Assembly (NCBI RefSeq): GCF_014256275.1
Contig: NZ_JACCFE010000002.1
Location: 1,674,001-1,738,000 of the forward strand
Source of the DNA: Rhodococcus sp. 4CII
Lineage (GTDB): Bacteria > Actinomycetota > Actinomycetes > Mycobacteriales > Mycobacteriaceae
Reading direction: 5' to 3'
DNA: 64,000 bases
Shown here: positions 8,457-16,878 of the stretch, one piece after another
Numbering within the stretch: the stretch's first letter is position 1
How the letters are laid out: every line of letters begins with the position of its first letter
Notes under the pieces: model-generated
The model's input: only the letters and a program-made list of their open reading frames with translations
Databases searched by the model: none
Told to the model about the DNA's origin: nothing
Made by a program: the position numbers and the translations under genes

Positions 8457-8561
8457 TGTAGCCGTTCCTCCGCGTTACAGGTTGCGCGCATCGCAACCGT
8501 TTCGTTACCGTCGCCAAGTCTAAGTCACAGGCAGGTCACGAGCAGGAGGACGGACGGGCGT

Positions 8562-9623
8562 ATGCACCATCGCAGCCAGTTCACGGCCAGCCGTTTTGTG
8601 AGTCACCACGATGACGAGTTGCGGGGTCACAAGGACGAAGTCACGCCCACGCATCCCCCGAGGTCGGTCGAGCATTATCCCGAGACCGACAGTTCTGAGA
8701 TCTCGCGCATGTTCTTCCGCAATTCGCAGTCCCCCCGCTCCACCACCGACAGCGTCGACGCCCCCACCGGCTTCGAGACCGTCGACACCGAGTCCGAGAT
8801 TCCCGGCTTCACCCCCCGCAGCGGTTCCGAGTCCTTCGAGGGCACACCCTCCCACTCCCGCCGCGGAGCCCACCGCATCCCGACTCCCCCCTCCGCTCTC
8901 AAAGGTCGCGCCGCAGTCCTCGCTGTCGCCGCCGGCGCCGTAGTCGCCGCCGGCCAGGCCGCCATCACCAACGGATCCTCCAGCTCCTCCGATCACTCCG
9001 AGGTCGCCCTCGCCAGTGACGAGTCGAGCGCCATCGGAACCACCGCCGAGCCGCAGGCCGCGCAGTTCTCCACGGTCGCCGACACCGCCGCGTCCGACTC
9101 CAGCGCGCCGCAGGTCCTCAACATCGCGAACCCGACCGACCTGTCGCAGTTCAGCAACCTCCTCGCCAAGGGACAGCGTTTCAGCGAAGAGCGCGCCGCC
9201 CGCGAAGCGGCTGCCCGCCGCCCGCTGTTCGTACTTCCCGCGGTCGGAACGTTCACCTCCAACTTCGGAACCCGCTGGGGCACCCTGCACGCGGGCGTCG
9301 ACATCGCCGCCCCCATCGGCACCCCCATCGTGGCCGTCGCCGACGGCGAGGTCATCGACTCGGGTCCGGCGTCCGGATTCGGCATGTGGGTCCGCCTCAA
9401 GCACGCCGACGGCACCATCACCGTCTACGGCCACATCAACACCTCCACCGTCACCGTCGGCCAGAAGGTCATGGCGGGCGACCAGATCGCGACTGTCGGC
9501 AACCGCGGCTTCTCCACCGGCCCGCACCTGCATTTCGAGGTTCACCTCGCCGGCGAGAACAAGATCGATCCCCTGCCCTGGCTGGCCTCCCGCGGCATCA
9601 GCCTCGGCCCCGAGATGGACTGA
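8562..9623 (+). CDS. membrane-anchored M23 (LytM) peptidoglycan endopeptidase
   Basis: The protein has 353 residues when started at ATG 8562, with AGGAGG at 8544-8549. Residues 1-110 are hydrophilic. A membrane anchor lies at about 116-135 (AAVLAVAAGAVVAAGQAAI). An Ala-rich linker leads to the LytM domain at about 228-340. Zinc ligands are visible: His243 and Asp247 in LHAGVDIAAP, and the HLH motif with His322 and His324. It should cleave peptide cross-links of peptidoglycan outside the membrane. M. tuberculosis Rv0950c is the positional counterpart. A CRP/GlxR box lies upstream and a strong terminator downstream. Confidence 0.92.
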   Translation: MHHRSQFTASRFVSHHDDELRGHKDEVTPTHPPRSVEHYPETDSSEISRMFFRNSQSPRSTTDSVDAPTGFETVDTESEIPGFTPRSGSESFEGTPSHSRRGAHRIPTPPSALKGRAAVLAVAAGAVVAAGQAAITNGSSSSSDHSEVALASDESSAIGTTAEPQAAQFSTVADTAASDSSAPQVLNIANPTDLSQFSNLLAKGQRFSEERAAREAAARRPLFVLPAVGTFTSNFGTRWGTLHAGVDIAAPIGTPIVAVADGEVIDSGPASGFGMWVRLKHADGTITVYGHINTSTVTVGQKVMAGDQIATVGNRGFSTGPHLHFEVHLAGENKIDPLPWLASRGISLGPEMD

Positions 9624-9654
9624 CCGGACCTCTCCCCGCACCACCCGAACCAAT

Positions 9655-9695
9655 ACGACTGCGGCGCATGCAATGCATGCGCCGCAGTCGTTTTC
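9655..9695. terminator. strong bidirectional terminator
   Basis: Two perfect 18-base arms (9655-9672 and 9674-9691, core GACTGCGGCGCATGCA) are followed by TTTT on the plus strand. The hairpin lies between the convergent M23 peptidase and pcrA genes. Confidence 0.9.
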
Positions 9696-9701
9696 GTGTC
9701 T

Positions 9702-12188
9702 CTACAGCTTGACCATCGGGACGCCACCGATCAGCATCAGCCGGACCTTGCCCGCGCTACCGAAGTCGATCGTGACCGTCGCCGTCGGGCCGGCGCCCTT
9801 GGTCTCGAGAACCGTGCCGAGGCCGTACTTGTCGTGGCTGACGCGGTCGCCGACCGCGAGCACGAGGTTGTTGTTGCGGGAGCGCGCGGCACCGAAACTC
9901 GGGGTGCCGGCCGAACCGCCGCCGTACCCGGAGCCGCCGCCGAAGCCCTGACCGCCGTACCCCGATCCCCGCGCCCGGCCGCCGCCGATCGCGCCGCCCG
10001 AACCGATACGCGGTCCCGGGTCCTCGCGACGCCAGTGCAGGAGGTCCGACGGGATCTCCTGCAGGAACCGTGACTCGGGGTTCTGGATGGGCTGACCCCA
10101 CGCCGACCGCATGACCGCGCGGGTCAGATACAGCCGCTGCCGGGCACGGGTGATGCCCACGTACGCGAGCCGCCGCTCCTCCGACAGCTCGGCGGGGTCG
10201 CCGAGCGCCCGCATGTGCGGGAACTGGCCGTCTTCCCACCCGGTGACGAAGACGACGGGAAACTCGAGCCCCTTCGCGGTGTGCAGGGTCATCAGGGTGA
10301 CGACGCCCTCGTCGTTGTCGGGCAGCTGATCGGAGTCGGCGACCAGGGAGACCCGTTCGAGGAAGGCGGCGAGGGAACCGGGGTCGGGCTCGCCGTCGCG
10401 GGCGTCGACGTCGCCGTCCTCGGGCGGTTCGACGAGTCCGGCCGCGTTCCGCGCATCGGAGCTGAACTCACGGGCCACGCTGACGAGTTCGTTGAGGTTG
10501 TCGAGTCGCGCCCCGTCCTGGGGGTCGCTGCTCGCCGCGAGCTCGGCGCGGTAGCCCGTCCGCTCCAGGACGGCCTCGACCACGTCACCGATGTCGCCGA
10601 GCTGATCGGGCACGACGTCGTCGGCGGTCGTCTCGGGTGGCAGCAGGACCCGCAGTCCGTCCATGAGCTCGAGGAAGGCCGCGATGGCCTTCTGGGAGCG
10701 GGTGTTCAGCAGCGGCACCCGGCCCTCCCCACCGTCGCGCAGCGCCTCGGCGAAGCTGATGCCCCGCTGCTCGGAGTGCACGGCCACGCACGCCTCGGCG
10801 CGGTCTCCGATGCCGCGGCGCGGGGTGTTGAGGATCCGGCGGAGGCTGACGGTGTCGTCCTCGTTCGCAAGGACCCGGAGATACGCGACGACGTCGCGCA
10901 CCTCCTTGCGCTCGTAGAACCGCACGCCGCCGACGACCTTGTACGGCACGCCGAGCCGAATGAAGATCTCCTCCAGGGCACGGGACGAGTTGTTGGTGCG
11001 GTAGAACACCGCGACGTCGCCGAACTTGGCGTCGCCGGAGTCGACGAGCTTGTCGATCTCGGACGCCACGAACGACGCCTCGTCGTGCTCGTTGTCCGCG
11101 ACGTAGCCGGTGATGAGCTCGCCCTCGCCGGAGTCGGTCCACAGCCGCTTCTCGCGGCGACCGGTGTTCTTCGAGATCACCGAGTTGGCCGCCGACAGGA
11201 TGTTCTGGGTGGAGCGGTAGTTCTGCTCCAGGAGGATGGTCCGGGCGTCCGGGTAGTCGCGCTCGAACTCCTCGATGTTGCGGATCGTGGCACCGCGGAA
11301 CGCGTAGATCGACTGATCCGCGTCACCCACCACGCACAGCTCGGCGGGGGCGACCCGCTGGTCCGCGTCCTCGCCGTCCGCGATTCCGCCGACCAGCTCA
11401 CGCACCAGCATGTACTGGGCGTGGTTCGTGTCCTGGTACTCGTCGACCAGCACGTGGCGGAAGCGGCGGCGGTAGTACTCCGCCACCTGCGGGAACGCCT
11501 GCAACATCGCGACCGTCTCGCCGATCAGGTCGTCGAAGTCCAGCGCGTTCGCCGAGCGCAACCGCTGCTGGTAGTGCCCGTACACCTTGGCGATCAACCT
11601 CGGCAGTTCCGCCGGCTCCTTGTCGGCGTCGGCGCTCGCCTGCTCCGGATCGACGAGTTCGTTCTTGAGATTCGAGATGTGGGTGGCGAGCAGTCGCGCC
11701 GAATAGCGCTTGGTGTCGATGTTCAGATCCTTGGCGATCATCGTCAGCAGGCGCCGCGAATCGTCCGCGTCGTAGATGGAGAAGTTCGAGTTGAGACCGG
11801 GCAGCAGCGCCGCCTGGGCCCGCAGGATCCGCACGCAACTCGAGTGGAACGTGGACACCCACATGCTGTTGGCGCGGGGCCCGACGAGGTGGGCGACCCG
11901 CTCCCGCATCTCCGCGGCGGCCTTGTTGGTGAACGTGATGGCCAGGATCTGACCGGGCATCACCCCCCGCTCTGCCAGCAGATAGGCGATGCGCCGGGTG
12001 AGCACCGCCGTCTTGCCCGAGCCTGCACCCGCGACGATCAGCAGCGGAGAACCGGCGTGCACGACCGCTTCCCGTTGCTGTGGGTTGAGGCCCTGCAAGA
12101 GGGCGTCGGAACCTGCGCGGGCGGGAGTGGCGGCGCGCGGAGTGGTCTCGACGCTCGTGGGAGAAGCCGTGCCGGAGATAGTGTTCAT
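9702..12188 (-). CDS. pcrA: ATP-dependent DNA helicase PcrA/UvrD1
   Basis: This is a superfamily 1A 3'-5' helicase of 828 residues that acts in nucleotide-excision repair and replication-fork maintenance. Visible motifs are the Q-motif LNPQQREAV, Walker A GAGSGKT, motif II VDEYQDTNHAQ, motif III GDADQSIYAFRGA, motif IV EQNYRST, motif V TAKGLEFPVVFV and motif VI YVGITRARQRLYL. A Gly-rich linker follows, then a C-terminal SH3/Tudor-like segment (VGDRVSHDKYGLGTVLE). That segment binds RNA polymerase in bacterial PcrA proteins. The positional counterpart is Rv0949 (uvrD1). It is divergent from the chorismate mutase leader. Confidence 0.97.
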   Translation of the reverse strand: MNTISGTASPTSVETTPRAATPARAGSDALLQGLNPQQREAVVHAGSPLLIVAGAGSGKTAVLTRRIAYLLAERGVMPGQILAITFTNKAAAEMRERVAHLVGPRANSMWVSTFHSSCVRILRAQAALLPGLNSNFSIYDADDSRRLLTMIAKDLNIDTKRYSARLLATHISNLKNELVDPEQASADADKEPAELPRLIAKVYGHYQQRLRSANALDFDDLIGETVAMLQAFPQVAEYYRRRFRHVLVDEYQDTNHAQYMLVRELVGGIADGEDADQRVAPAELCVVGDADQSIYAFRGATIRNIEEFERDYPDARTILLEQNYRSTQNILSAANSVISKNTGRREKRLWTDSGEGELITGYVADNEHDEASFVASEIDKLVDSGDAKFGDVAVFYRTNNSSRALEEIFIRLGVPYKVVGGVRFYERKEVRDVVAYLRVLANEDDTVSLRRILNTPRRGIGDRAEACVAVHSEQRGISFAEALRDGGEGRVPLLNTRSQKAIAAFLELMDGLRVLLPPETTADDVVPDQLGDIGDVVEAVLERTGYRAELAASSDPQDGARLDNLNELVSVAREFSSDARNAAGLVEPPEDGDVDARDGEPDPGSLAAFLERVSLVADSDQLPDNDEGVVTLMTLHTAKGLEFPVVFVTGWEDGQFPHMRALGDPAELSEERRLAYVGITRARQRLYLTRAVMRSAWGQPIQNPESRFLQEIPSDLLHWRREDPGPRIGSGGAIGGGRARGSGYGGQGFGGGSGYGGGSAGTPSFGAARSRNNNLVLAVGDRVSHDKYGLGTVLETKGAGPTATVTIDFGSAGKVRLMLIGGVPMVKL

Positions 12189-12269
12189 CGCCTATCAAAC
12201 TTACCGGCGTGTACCGACAGCGTCACAGCCGCTTGGCCTGCGCGGTACCGCCATGGCAAACTGGTACAC

Positions 12270-12341
12270 ATGTTCAGACCGTCGTCGCGCCCCCTGTGGC
12301 GATTTTTTTACGGGTACCGGCCTCCGGTGCCCGTGAACTGA
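12270..12341 (+). CDS. aromatic leader peptide of chorismate mutase attenuator
   Basis: This is a 23-codon open frame from ATG 12270 to TGA 12339-12341. It encodes MFRPSSRPLWRFFYGYRPPV and three more residues. Codons 10-16 read Trp-Arg-Phe-Phe-Tyr-Gly-Tyr, so five of seven codons are aromatic. That is the hallmark of a ribosome-stalling control peptide. The Phe and Tyr codons (12303-12317) overlap the first arm of a pause hairpin and lie upstream of a terminator at 12351-12386. No good Shine-Dalgarno is visible. A weak -35/-10 pair (TTGGCC at 12233, CAAACT at 12257) would make the transcript leaderless. Confidence 0.8.
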   Translation: MFRPSSRPLWRFFYGYRPPVPVN

Positions 12342-12386
12342 ACAGCTCACGAGCCCCGAGGTCCGCACCGGATCCGGGGCTTTTTT
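12311..12386 (+). promoter_or_regulatory. transcription attenuator: pause, antiterminator and terminator hairpins
   Basis: Region 1, CGGGTACCGG (12311-12320), pairs with region 2, CCGGTGCCCG (12324-12333). Part of region 2, TCCGGTGC (12323-12330), can instead pair with GCACCGGA (12365-12372). That second site lies inside the terminator stem. The terminator pairs AGCCCC (12352-12357) with GGGGCT (12376-12381), extends inward, and ends in TTTTTT (12381-12386). A ribosome stalled on the Tyr/Phe codons would cover region 1, free region 2 and block the terminator. The chorismate mutase gene begins 75 bases later. Confidence 0.78.
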
Positions 12387-12461
12387 CGTCAAACGAGCCT
12401 GGATCGGTAACGACTCGAGCCATAACAACGATCCAAGTTCTGACAAGAGGGAGACGAACCA

Positions 12462-12758
12462 ATGAGCACTCAGACCGTCGCATCAGCCGCCAAGGACACC
12501 GCTGTTCCCACCAGCGAGGCCGAGATCGAGGTACTCCGCCAGGAGATCGACAAGCTCGACGCCGAGATTCTCGCCGCCATCAAGCGCCGCGCGGAGGTCT
12601 CACAGCTCATCGGGCGCACCCGGATGGCGTCCGGCGGTCCCCGCCTCGTCCACAGCCGTGAGATGAAGGTGCTCGAGCGGTTCAACGAGCTCGGCCAGGA
12701 AGGCCACACGCTCGCCATGCTGCTGCTGCGCCTCGGGCGCGGCCGCCTCGGTCACTGA
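12462..12758 (+). CDS. chorismate mutase (AroQ class, intracellular)
   Basis: This enzyme converts chorismate to prephenate, the branch point towards Phe and Tyr. The protein has 98 residues with a 20-residue disordered head. The all-helical AroQ-delta domain follows: IEVLRQEIDKLDAEILAAIKRR, then SQLIGRTRMASGGPRLVHSREMKVLERFNELG. The Arg and Lys of the substrate pocket are recognisable by alignment with M. tuberculosis Rv0948c, the positional counterpart. That enzyme is activated by complex formation with DAHP synthase, and its C-terminal RLGRGRLGH is preserved here. GAGGGAGACG precedes the ATG. The gene is preceded by the aromatic attenuator. Confidence 0.95.
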   Translation: MSTQTVASAAKDTAVPTSEAEIEVLRQEIDKLDAEILAAIKRRAEVSQLIGRTRMASGGPRLVHSREMKVLERFNELGQEGHTLAMLLLRLGRGRLGH

Positions 12759-12816
12759 GTTCGTCCTCGATCACCGAGTTCGCCGAAGCGGCCCGCCCGT
12801 TCACCGACAGCGGTCG

Positions 12817-14283
12817 TCACGGCTCGAGTGCCACGTATTTGGTGTCCAGGTACTCCTCGATGCCTTCACTGCCCCCTTCGCGCCCGAAGCCTGATGCTTT
12901 GACGCCGCCGAAGGGGGCAGCGGTGTCCGAGATGACCCCGCGGTTGACGCCGACCATCCCCGATTCGATGGCGTCGGCGACGCGGAGTGCACGATCCAGA
13001 TCTTTTGTGAAGATGTACGACGCCAGACCGAACTCGGTGTCGTTTGCCGCGGCGACCCCCTCCTCCTCGGTGTCGAATCCGGCGATCGCGACCACCGGTC
13101 CGAACACTTCCTCTTTCAGGATCCGGGCCTGGGCGGGGATCTCGTCCAGCACAGTCGCCGGGTAGAAGTAGCCCGGACCTTCCGGCGCGACGCCGCCGAG
13201 CCGCACCCGGGCGCCCGCGCCGACGGCGTCCTGCACCAGTTCCCCGACCTTCTCGAGTTGATCCGCGTTGATGAGCGGGCCGAGCGTCGTGTCGGGGTCC
13301 GTGCCCGGGCCGAGTGTGTACGACGACAGCTTGTCGACGAGCTTGGTGGTGAATTCCTCGCGCACGCTGTTCGCGACGTGGAAACGGTTGGCCGCGGTGC
13401 AGGCCTCGCCGCCGTTGCGCATCTTGGCGAGGACGGCGCCCGCCACCGCCTTGTCGACATCCGCGTCGTCGAACACCACGAAGGGCGCGTTTCCGCCGAG
13501 TTCCATGGAGGTGCGCAGCAGCCCCTTCGCCGACTTCTCGACGAGCATCCGTCCGACGCCGGTCGAGCCGGTGAACGTGAGCTTCCGCAGTCGCGGGTCG
13601 TCGAGCAGCGGACCGGTCACCTCCCCCGACTTCGACGTCGGCAGCACCGACAGCACGCCCTTCGGCAGCCCCGCGTCCGCCATGACGTCGGCGAGCAGCA
13701 GCATCGTCAGCGGGGTCTCGGAGGCGGGTTTGACGATCATCGTGCAGCCCGCGGCCAGGGCGGGCCCGATCTTGCGGGTGCCCATCGCGAGCGGGAAGTT
13801 CCAGGGCGTGATCGCCAGACAGGGCCCGACGGGTTGCTTGGTGACGAGAATGCGTCCATTGCCCGCGGGAGCCGGTGTGTAGCGGCCGGCGATGCGCACG
13901 GCTTCCTCGCTGAACCACCGGAAGAATTCGGCGCCGTATTTCACCTCCGCCGCGCTCTCCGGCAGCGCCTTGCCCATCTCCAGCGTCATCAGCAGGGCGA
14001 AGTCGTCGGCCCGCGCGGTGATCTTCTCGAACACCGCGCGCAGCAATTCCCCCCGCTCCCGCGCCGGAGTCGCCGCCCACTCGCCCGCTGCCGCGACCGC
14101 GGCGTCGAGCGCTTTCATCGCGTCGGCAGGGCTGGCGTCCGAGACCTCGGTGAGGGCGTCACCGGTGGCCGGGTCGAAAACGGTGAAAGTGGCGCCGTTC
14201 TCGGCGTCGCGCTTCTCGCCGCCGAGGAAGAGGGTGGTGGGGACGGTTCGTATGAGTTCGACAGCATCCATGACGTCCATCAT
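12817..14283 (-). CDS. NAD(P)-dependent succinate-semialdehyde dehydrogenase family aldehyde dehydrogenase
   Basis: The protein has 488 residues, the standard aldehyde dehydrogenase length. The cofactor region holds TPWNFPLAMGTRKIGPALAA and IVKPASETP, and the Rossmann segment holds TFTGSTGVGRML. The general-base Glu is in MELGGNAPFVVFDDAD. The catalytic Cys is in NGGEACTAANRF. The C-terminal EEVFGPVVA and APFGGVKASGFGREGG are typical of the GabD (succinate-semialdehyde) branch, which feeds GABA carbon into the TCA cycle. Substrate is inferred from family only. Several starts are possible: GTG 14292, ATG 14283, ATG 14271. It is divergent from pgi with 57 bases between. Confidence 0.88.
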   Translation of the reverse strand: MMDVMDAVELIRTVPTTLFLGGEKRDAENGATFTVFDPATGDALTEVSDASPADAMKALDAAVAAAGEWAATPARERGELLRAVFEKITARADDFALLMTLEMGKALPESAAEVKYGAEFFRWFSEEAVRIAGRYTPAPAGNGRILVTKQPVGPCLAITPWNFPLAMGTRKIGPALAAGCTMIVKPASETPLTMLLLADVMADAGLPKGVLSVLPTSKSGEVTGPLLDDPRLRKLTFTGSTGVGRMLVEKSAKGLLRTSMELGGNAPFVVFDDADVDKAVAGAVLAKMRNGGEACTAANRFHVANSVREEFTTKLVDKLSSYTLGPGTDPDTTLGPLINADQLEKVGELVQDAVGAGARVRLGGVAPEGPGYFYPATVLDEIPAQARILKEEVFGPVVAIAGFDTEEEGVAAANDTEFGLASYIFTKDLDRALRVADAIESGMVGVNRGVISDTAAPFGGVKASGFGREGGSEGIEEYLDTKYVALEP

Positions 14284-14340
14284 GCGCCGCACCGAAGTTC
14301 ACACGGAAGTTTCGACGCGCGGGCATTAAGCTCAAATCTC

Positions 14341-15993
14341 GTGAGCTCAGACATCACCGGAACCGCTGCCTGGCAGAAATTGCGTGATCATCACGCTCAA
14401 ATACAGTCCGTCCATCTTCGAGAACTCTTCGAGAAGGACCCTGCCCGCGGCCAGGAACTCACCGTCTCCGCCGGCGATCTGTACATCGACTACAGCAAGC
14501 ACCGGGTCGATCGCGACACCCTCGGGTTGCTCCTCGAACTGGCGCGGGCCGCGGACGTGGAGGCACGCCGGGACGCGATGTTCGCGGGCGAGCACATCAA
14601 CACCTCGGAAGACCGCGCCGTCCTCCACACCGCGCTGAGGCTGCCCGCCGACGCATCCCTGGTGGTCGACGGGCAGGACGTGGTGGCGGACGTCCACGAC
14701 GTCCTCGATCGCATGGGTGACTTCACCGATCGCGTGCGCTCCGGCGAATGGCGCGGCGCCACCGGCGAGCGAATCAAGACCGTCGTCAACATCGGCATCG
14801 GCGGGTCGGATCTGGGCCCGGTCATGGTGTACCGCGCACTGCGGCACTACGCCGACGCCGGGATCAGCGTCCGGTTCATCTCCAACGTCGATCCCTCCGA
14901 CCTGGTGCGCAGCCTGCAGGGCCTCGACCCGGCCACCACCCTGTTCATCGTGGCGTCCAAGACGTTCTCGACGCTCGAGACGCTCACCAACGCGACCGCC
15001 GCGCGGCGGTGGCTGCTCGCCGGGCTGGGCCTCGGAAACGATGCAGTCGCAAAGCATTTCGTTGCCGTCTCGACGCACGCGGATCGGGTGGCGGAGTTCG
15101 GGATCGACACCGCCAACATGTTCGGGTTCTGGGATTGGGTGGGCGGCCGGTACTCGGTCGATTCCGCCATCGGACTGTCGGTGATGGCGGCCGTCGGCCG
15201 GGAGCGGTTCGCGGAGTTCCTCGCCGGTTTCCACGCCGTGGACGAGCATTTCCGGACGGCGCCGCTCGAGGAGAACGCGCCGGTGCTGCTCGGGCTGATC
15301 GGACTGTGGTACTCGAACTTCTTCGGCGCCGAATCCCGTGCGGTACTGCCGTATTCCAACGACCTCGTGCGGTTCCCGGCGTACCTGCAGCAGCTGACGA
15401 TGGAGTCGAACGGAAAGTCGGTGCGCGCCGACGGCTCCCCCGTCCCCACGTCCACGGGTGAGATCTTCTGGGGCGAACCGGGAACCAACGGTCAGCACGC
15501 CTTCTACCAACTCCTGCACCAGGGCACCCGGCTCGTCCCCTCCGACTTCATCGGTTTCGGCGAGCCCACCGACGACCTCCCCACCGCCGACGGCACGGGC
15601 AGCATGCACGATCTGCTGATGAGCAACTTCTTCGCCCAGACGAAGGTCCTGGCGTTCGGGAAGACGGCCGAGGAGATCGCGGCCGAGGGCACACCCGAAC
15701 ATCTGGTACCGCACAAGGTGATGCCCGGCAACCGGCCGTCCACCACGATCCTCGCGCCCAAGCTCACGCCGTCGGTGATCGGACAGCTGATCGCCCTGTA
15801 CGAGCACCAGGTGTTCGTCGAGGGCGTGGTGTGGGGCATCGACTCGTTCGACCAGTGGGGTGTGGAGCTCGGCAAGACCCAGGCCGTCGAGCTGCAGCCG
15901 GTACTGACCGCAGCGGATGAACCCGCCGCGCAGAGCGATTCGTCGACGGACAGTCTCGTGCGCTGGTACCGCCGTCAGCGCGGACGGGCCTGA
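14341..15993 (+). CDS. pgi: glucose-6-phosphate isomerase
   Basis: Pgi interconverts glucose-6-phosphate and fructose-6-phosphate in glycolysis and gluconeogenesis. It has 550 residues from GTG 14341, the usual bacterial length. The sugar-phosphate region contains NIGIGGSDLGPVMVY and IVASKTFSTLET. The PROSITE-type patterns are QQLTMESNGKSV with GEPGTNGQHAFYQLLHQGT (Glu and His catalytic) and FDQWGVELGK with its catalytic Lys. TTAAGCT about 8 bases before the GTG, with no Shine-Dalgarno, suggests a leaderless message. It ends one base from the convergent apbE-like gene. Confidence 0.97.
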   Translation: MSSDITGTAAWQKLRDHHAQIQSVHLRELFEKDPARGQELTVSAGDLYIDYSKHRVDRDTLGLLLELARAADVEARRDAMFAGEHINTSEDRAVLHTALRLPADASLVVDGQDVVADVHDVLDRMGDFTDRVRSGEWRGATGERIKTVVNIGIGGSDLGPVMVYRALRHYADAGISVRFISNVDPSDLVRSLQGLDPATTLFIVASKTFSTLETLTNATAARRWLLAGLGLGNDAVAKHFVAVSTHADRVAEFGIDTANMFGFWDWVGGRYSVDSAIGLSVMAAVGRERFAEFLAGFHAVDEHFRTAPLEENAPVLLGLIGLWYSNFFGAESRAVLPYSNDLVRFPAYLQQLTMESNGKSVRADGSPVPTSTGEIFWGEPGTNGQHAFYQLLHQGTRLVPSDFIGFGEPTDDLPTADGTGSMHDLLMSNFFAQTKVLAFGKTAEEIAAEGTPEHLVPHKVMPGNRPSTTILAPKLTPSVIGQLIALYEHQVFVEGVVWGIDSFDQWGVELGKTQAVELQPVLTAADEPAAQSDSSTDSLVRWYRRQRGRA

Positions 15994-15994
15994 T

Positions 15995-16774
15995 TCACCA
16001 GCTCTCGGTGGTGTAGACGCGGCCCGAACGATCCACCAGCCGGGCACGCAGTTCGTGCTGCTCGATCCACCGGATCGCACCGATCCCCCGGGCCAGGGCG
16101 GCCATGCCGGCCGCGTACGCCCAGAGTGCGTCGTCGGCGATCACCGTTACCGTCTCCCATTCGGTGGCGGTGGGCGGTTCGGTGAGCGGGGGCCCGAACG
16201 CCGTCGCCATCGCGGTCCCGTTCACCAACTCCACCTCGCCGTCGCCGGGCACCGGGATCTGCCAACCCCCCGCCGGGCAGTGGCCGGCCGTCGCGACGAC
16301 GTCGCCGATACGCACGGCGGCCCCGCACTCGAGTTGGCGGGCGACCAGTTCCGCCGCCCGATCCACCGTGTCGGCCTTCGCGGTGTCGGTGATGTCGAAA
16401 GACGCACCCCACGGCGCGAACACGACGTCGTCGTCGATCTGGACGTCGAGGAAGCTGGGCGCCGGATGCACCGTGGGGATCAAGTCCTCGTCGGCGGATT
16501 CGGCGGCGAGCGGATTCACCACTCCGTCTGTCATCCGCGCAGCCCACAGTGCCGAACGCAGCAGTGCCGACATTCGCCTGCTGACCTTCACCGGGGCGCC
16601 CTGCGAAAGGTTGACCGCGTGGATCTCGGCGTCGCCGCGGTGGATGTCGCAGACCGATTCGGCCTCGTCGATGACGGCCGCGATCAACGCCGCGGCCTCC
16701 GGAAGGGCGGCGCCCTCGGTGACGTCGACCTCCACGACGGAACCCCACACCTTCCATTTCTCGACGCTAACCAT
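15995..16774 (-). CDS. ApbE-like (FAD:protein FMN transferase family) protein, divergent
   Basis: The protein has 259 residues from ATG 16774. The layout follows ApbE: EAESVCDIHRGDAEIHAVN matches the early 'D...S...S.....N' region, and MTDGVVNPLA replaces the usual 'TDGAFDPTV'. FDITDTAKADTVDRAAELV corresponds to the canonical 'DLGGIAKGYAVD' helix, with the usual Lys-Gly changed to Lys-Ala. The late HIIDP-type metal-site motif is not seen. ApbE enzymes attach FMN to Thr of Na+-NQR or Rnf subunits and other flavoproteins. With these changes the protein may have lost that activity. It has no obvious partner here and is convergent with pgi. Confidence 0.6.
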   Translation of the reverse strand: MVSVEKWKVWGSVVEVDVTEGAALPEAAALIAAVIDEAESVCDIHRGDAEIHAVNLSQGAPVKVSRRMSALLRSALWAARMTDGVVNPLAAESADEDLIPTVHPAPSFLDVQIDDDVVFAPWGASFDITDTAKADTVDRAAELVARQLECGAAVRIGDVVATAGHCPAGGWQIPVPGDGEVELVNGTAMATAFGPPLTEPPTATEWETVTVIADDALWAYAAGMAALARGIGAIRWIEQHELRARLVDRSGRVYTTESW

Positions 16775-16866
16775 GGTGTTCTCCGTGTGCGGTCCGAACA
16801 GCGCTGCAGTTCCAGTATGCGCTGGTTGTCCAGAGGCCGGCGTGCCGCGAGGGTCCCGCCCGGTCG

Positions 16867-16872
16867 TACACT
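16867..16872 (+). promoter_or_regulatory. -10 hexamer TACACT, leaderless start
   Basis: TACACT ends 6 bases before the GTG start of the acyltransferase gene, and there is no Shine-Dalgarno. This spacing places the transcription start at the start codon. Confidence 0.45.
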
Positions 16873-16878
16873 TCGCTG

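Noticed and set aside
8457..8561. c-di-AMP (ydaO-type) riboswitch before the M23 peptidase gene
   Set aside because: Such riboswitches precede cell-wall hydrolase genes in actinobacteria, but this leader is too short and lacks the conserved core. Only a simple inverted repeat is present.
10215..12269. Very long plus-strand frame (over 680 codons) opposite pcrA
   Set aside because: It is the complement of the helicase gene. Only its last 23 codons, after the pcrA start, are meaningful, as the aromatic leader peptide.
13258..14340. Upstream extension of pgi by 361 codons
   Set aside because: The extension runs opposite the aldehyde dehydrogenase gene. Pgi family length and its N-terminus fit GTG 14341.
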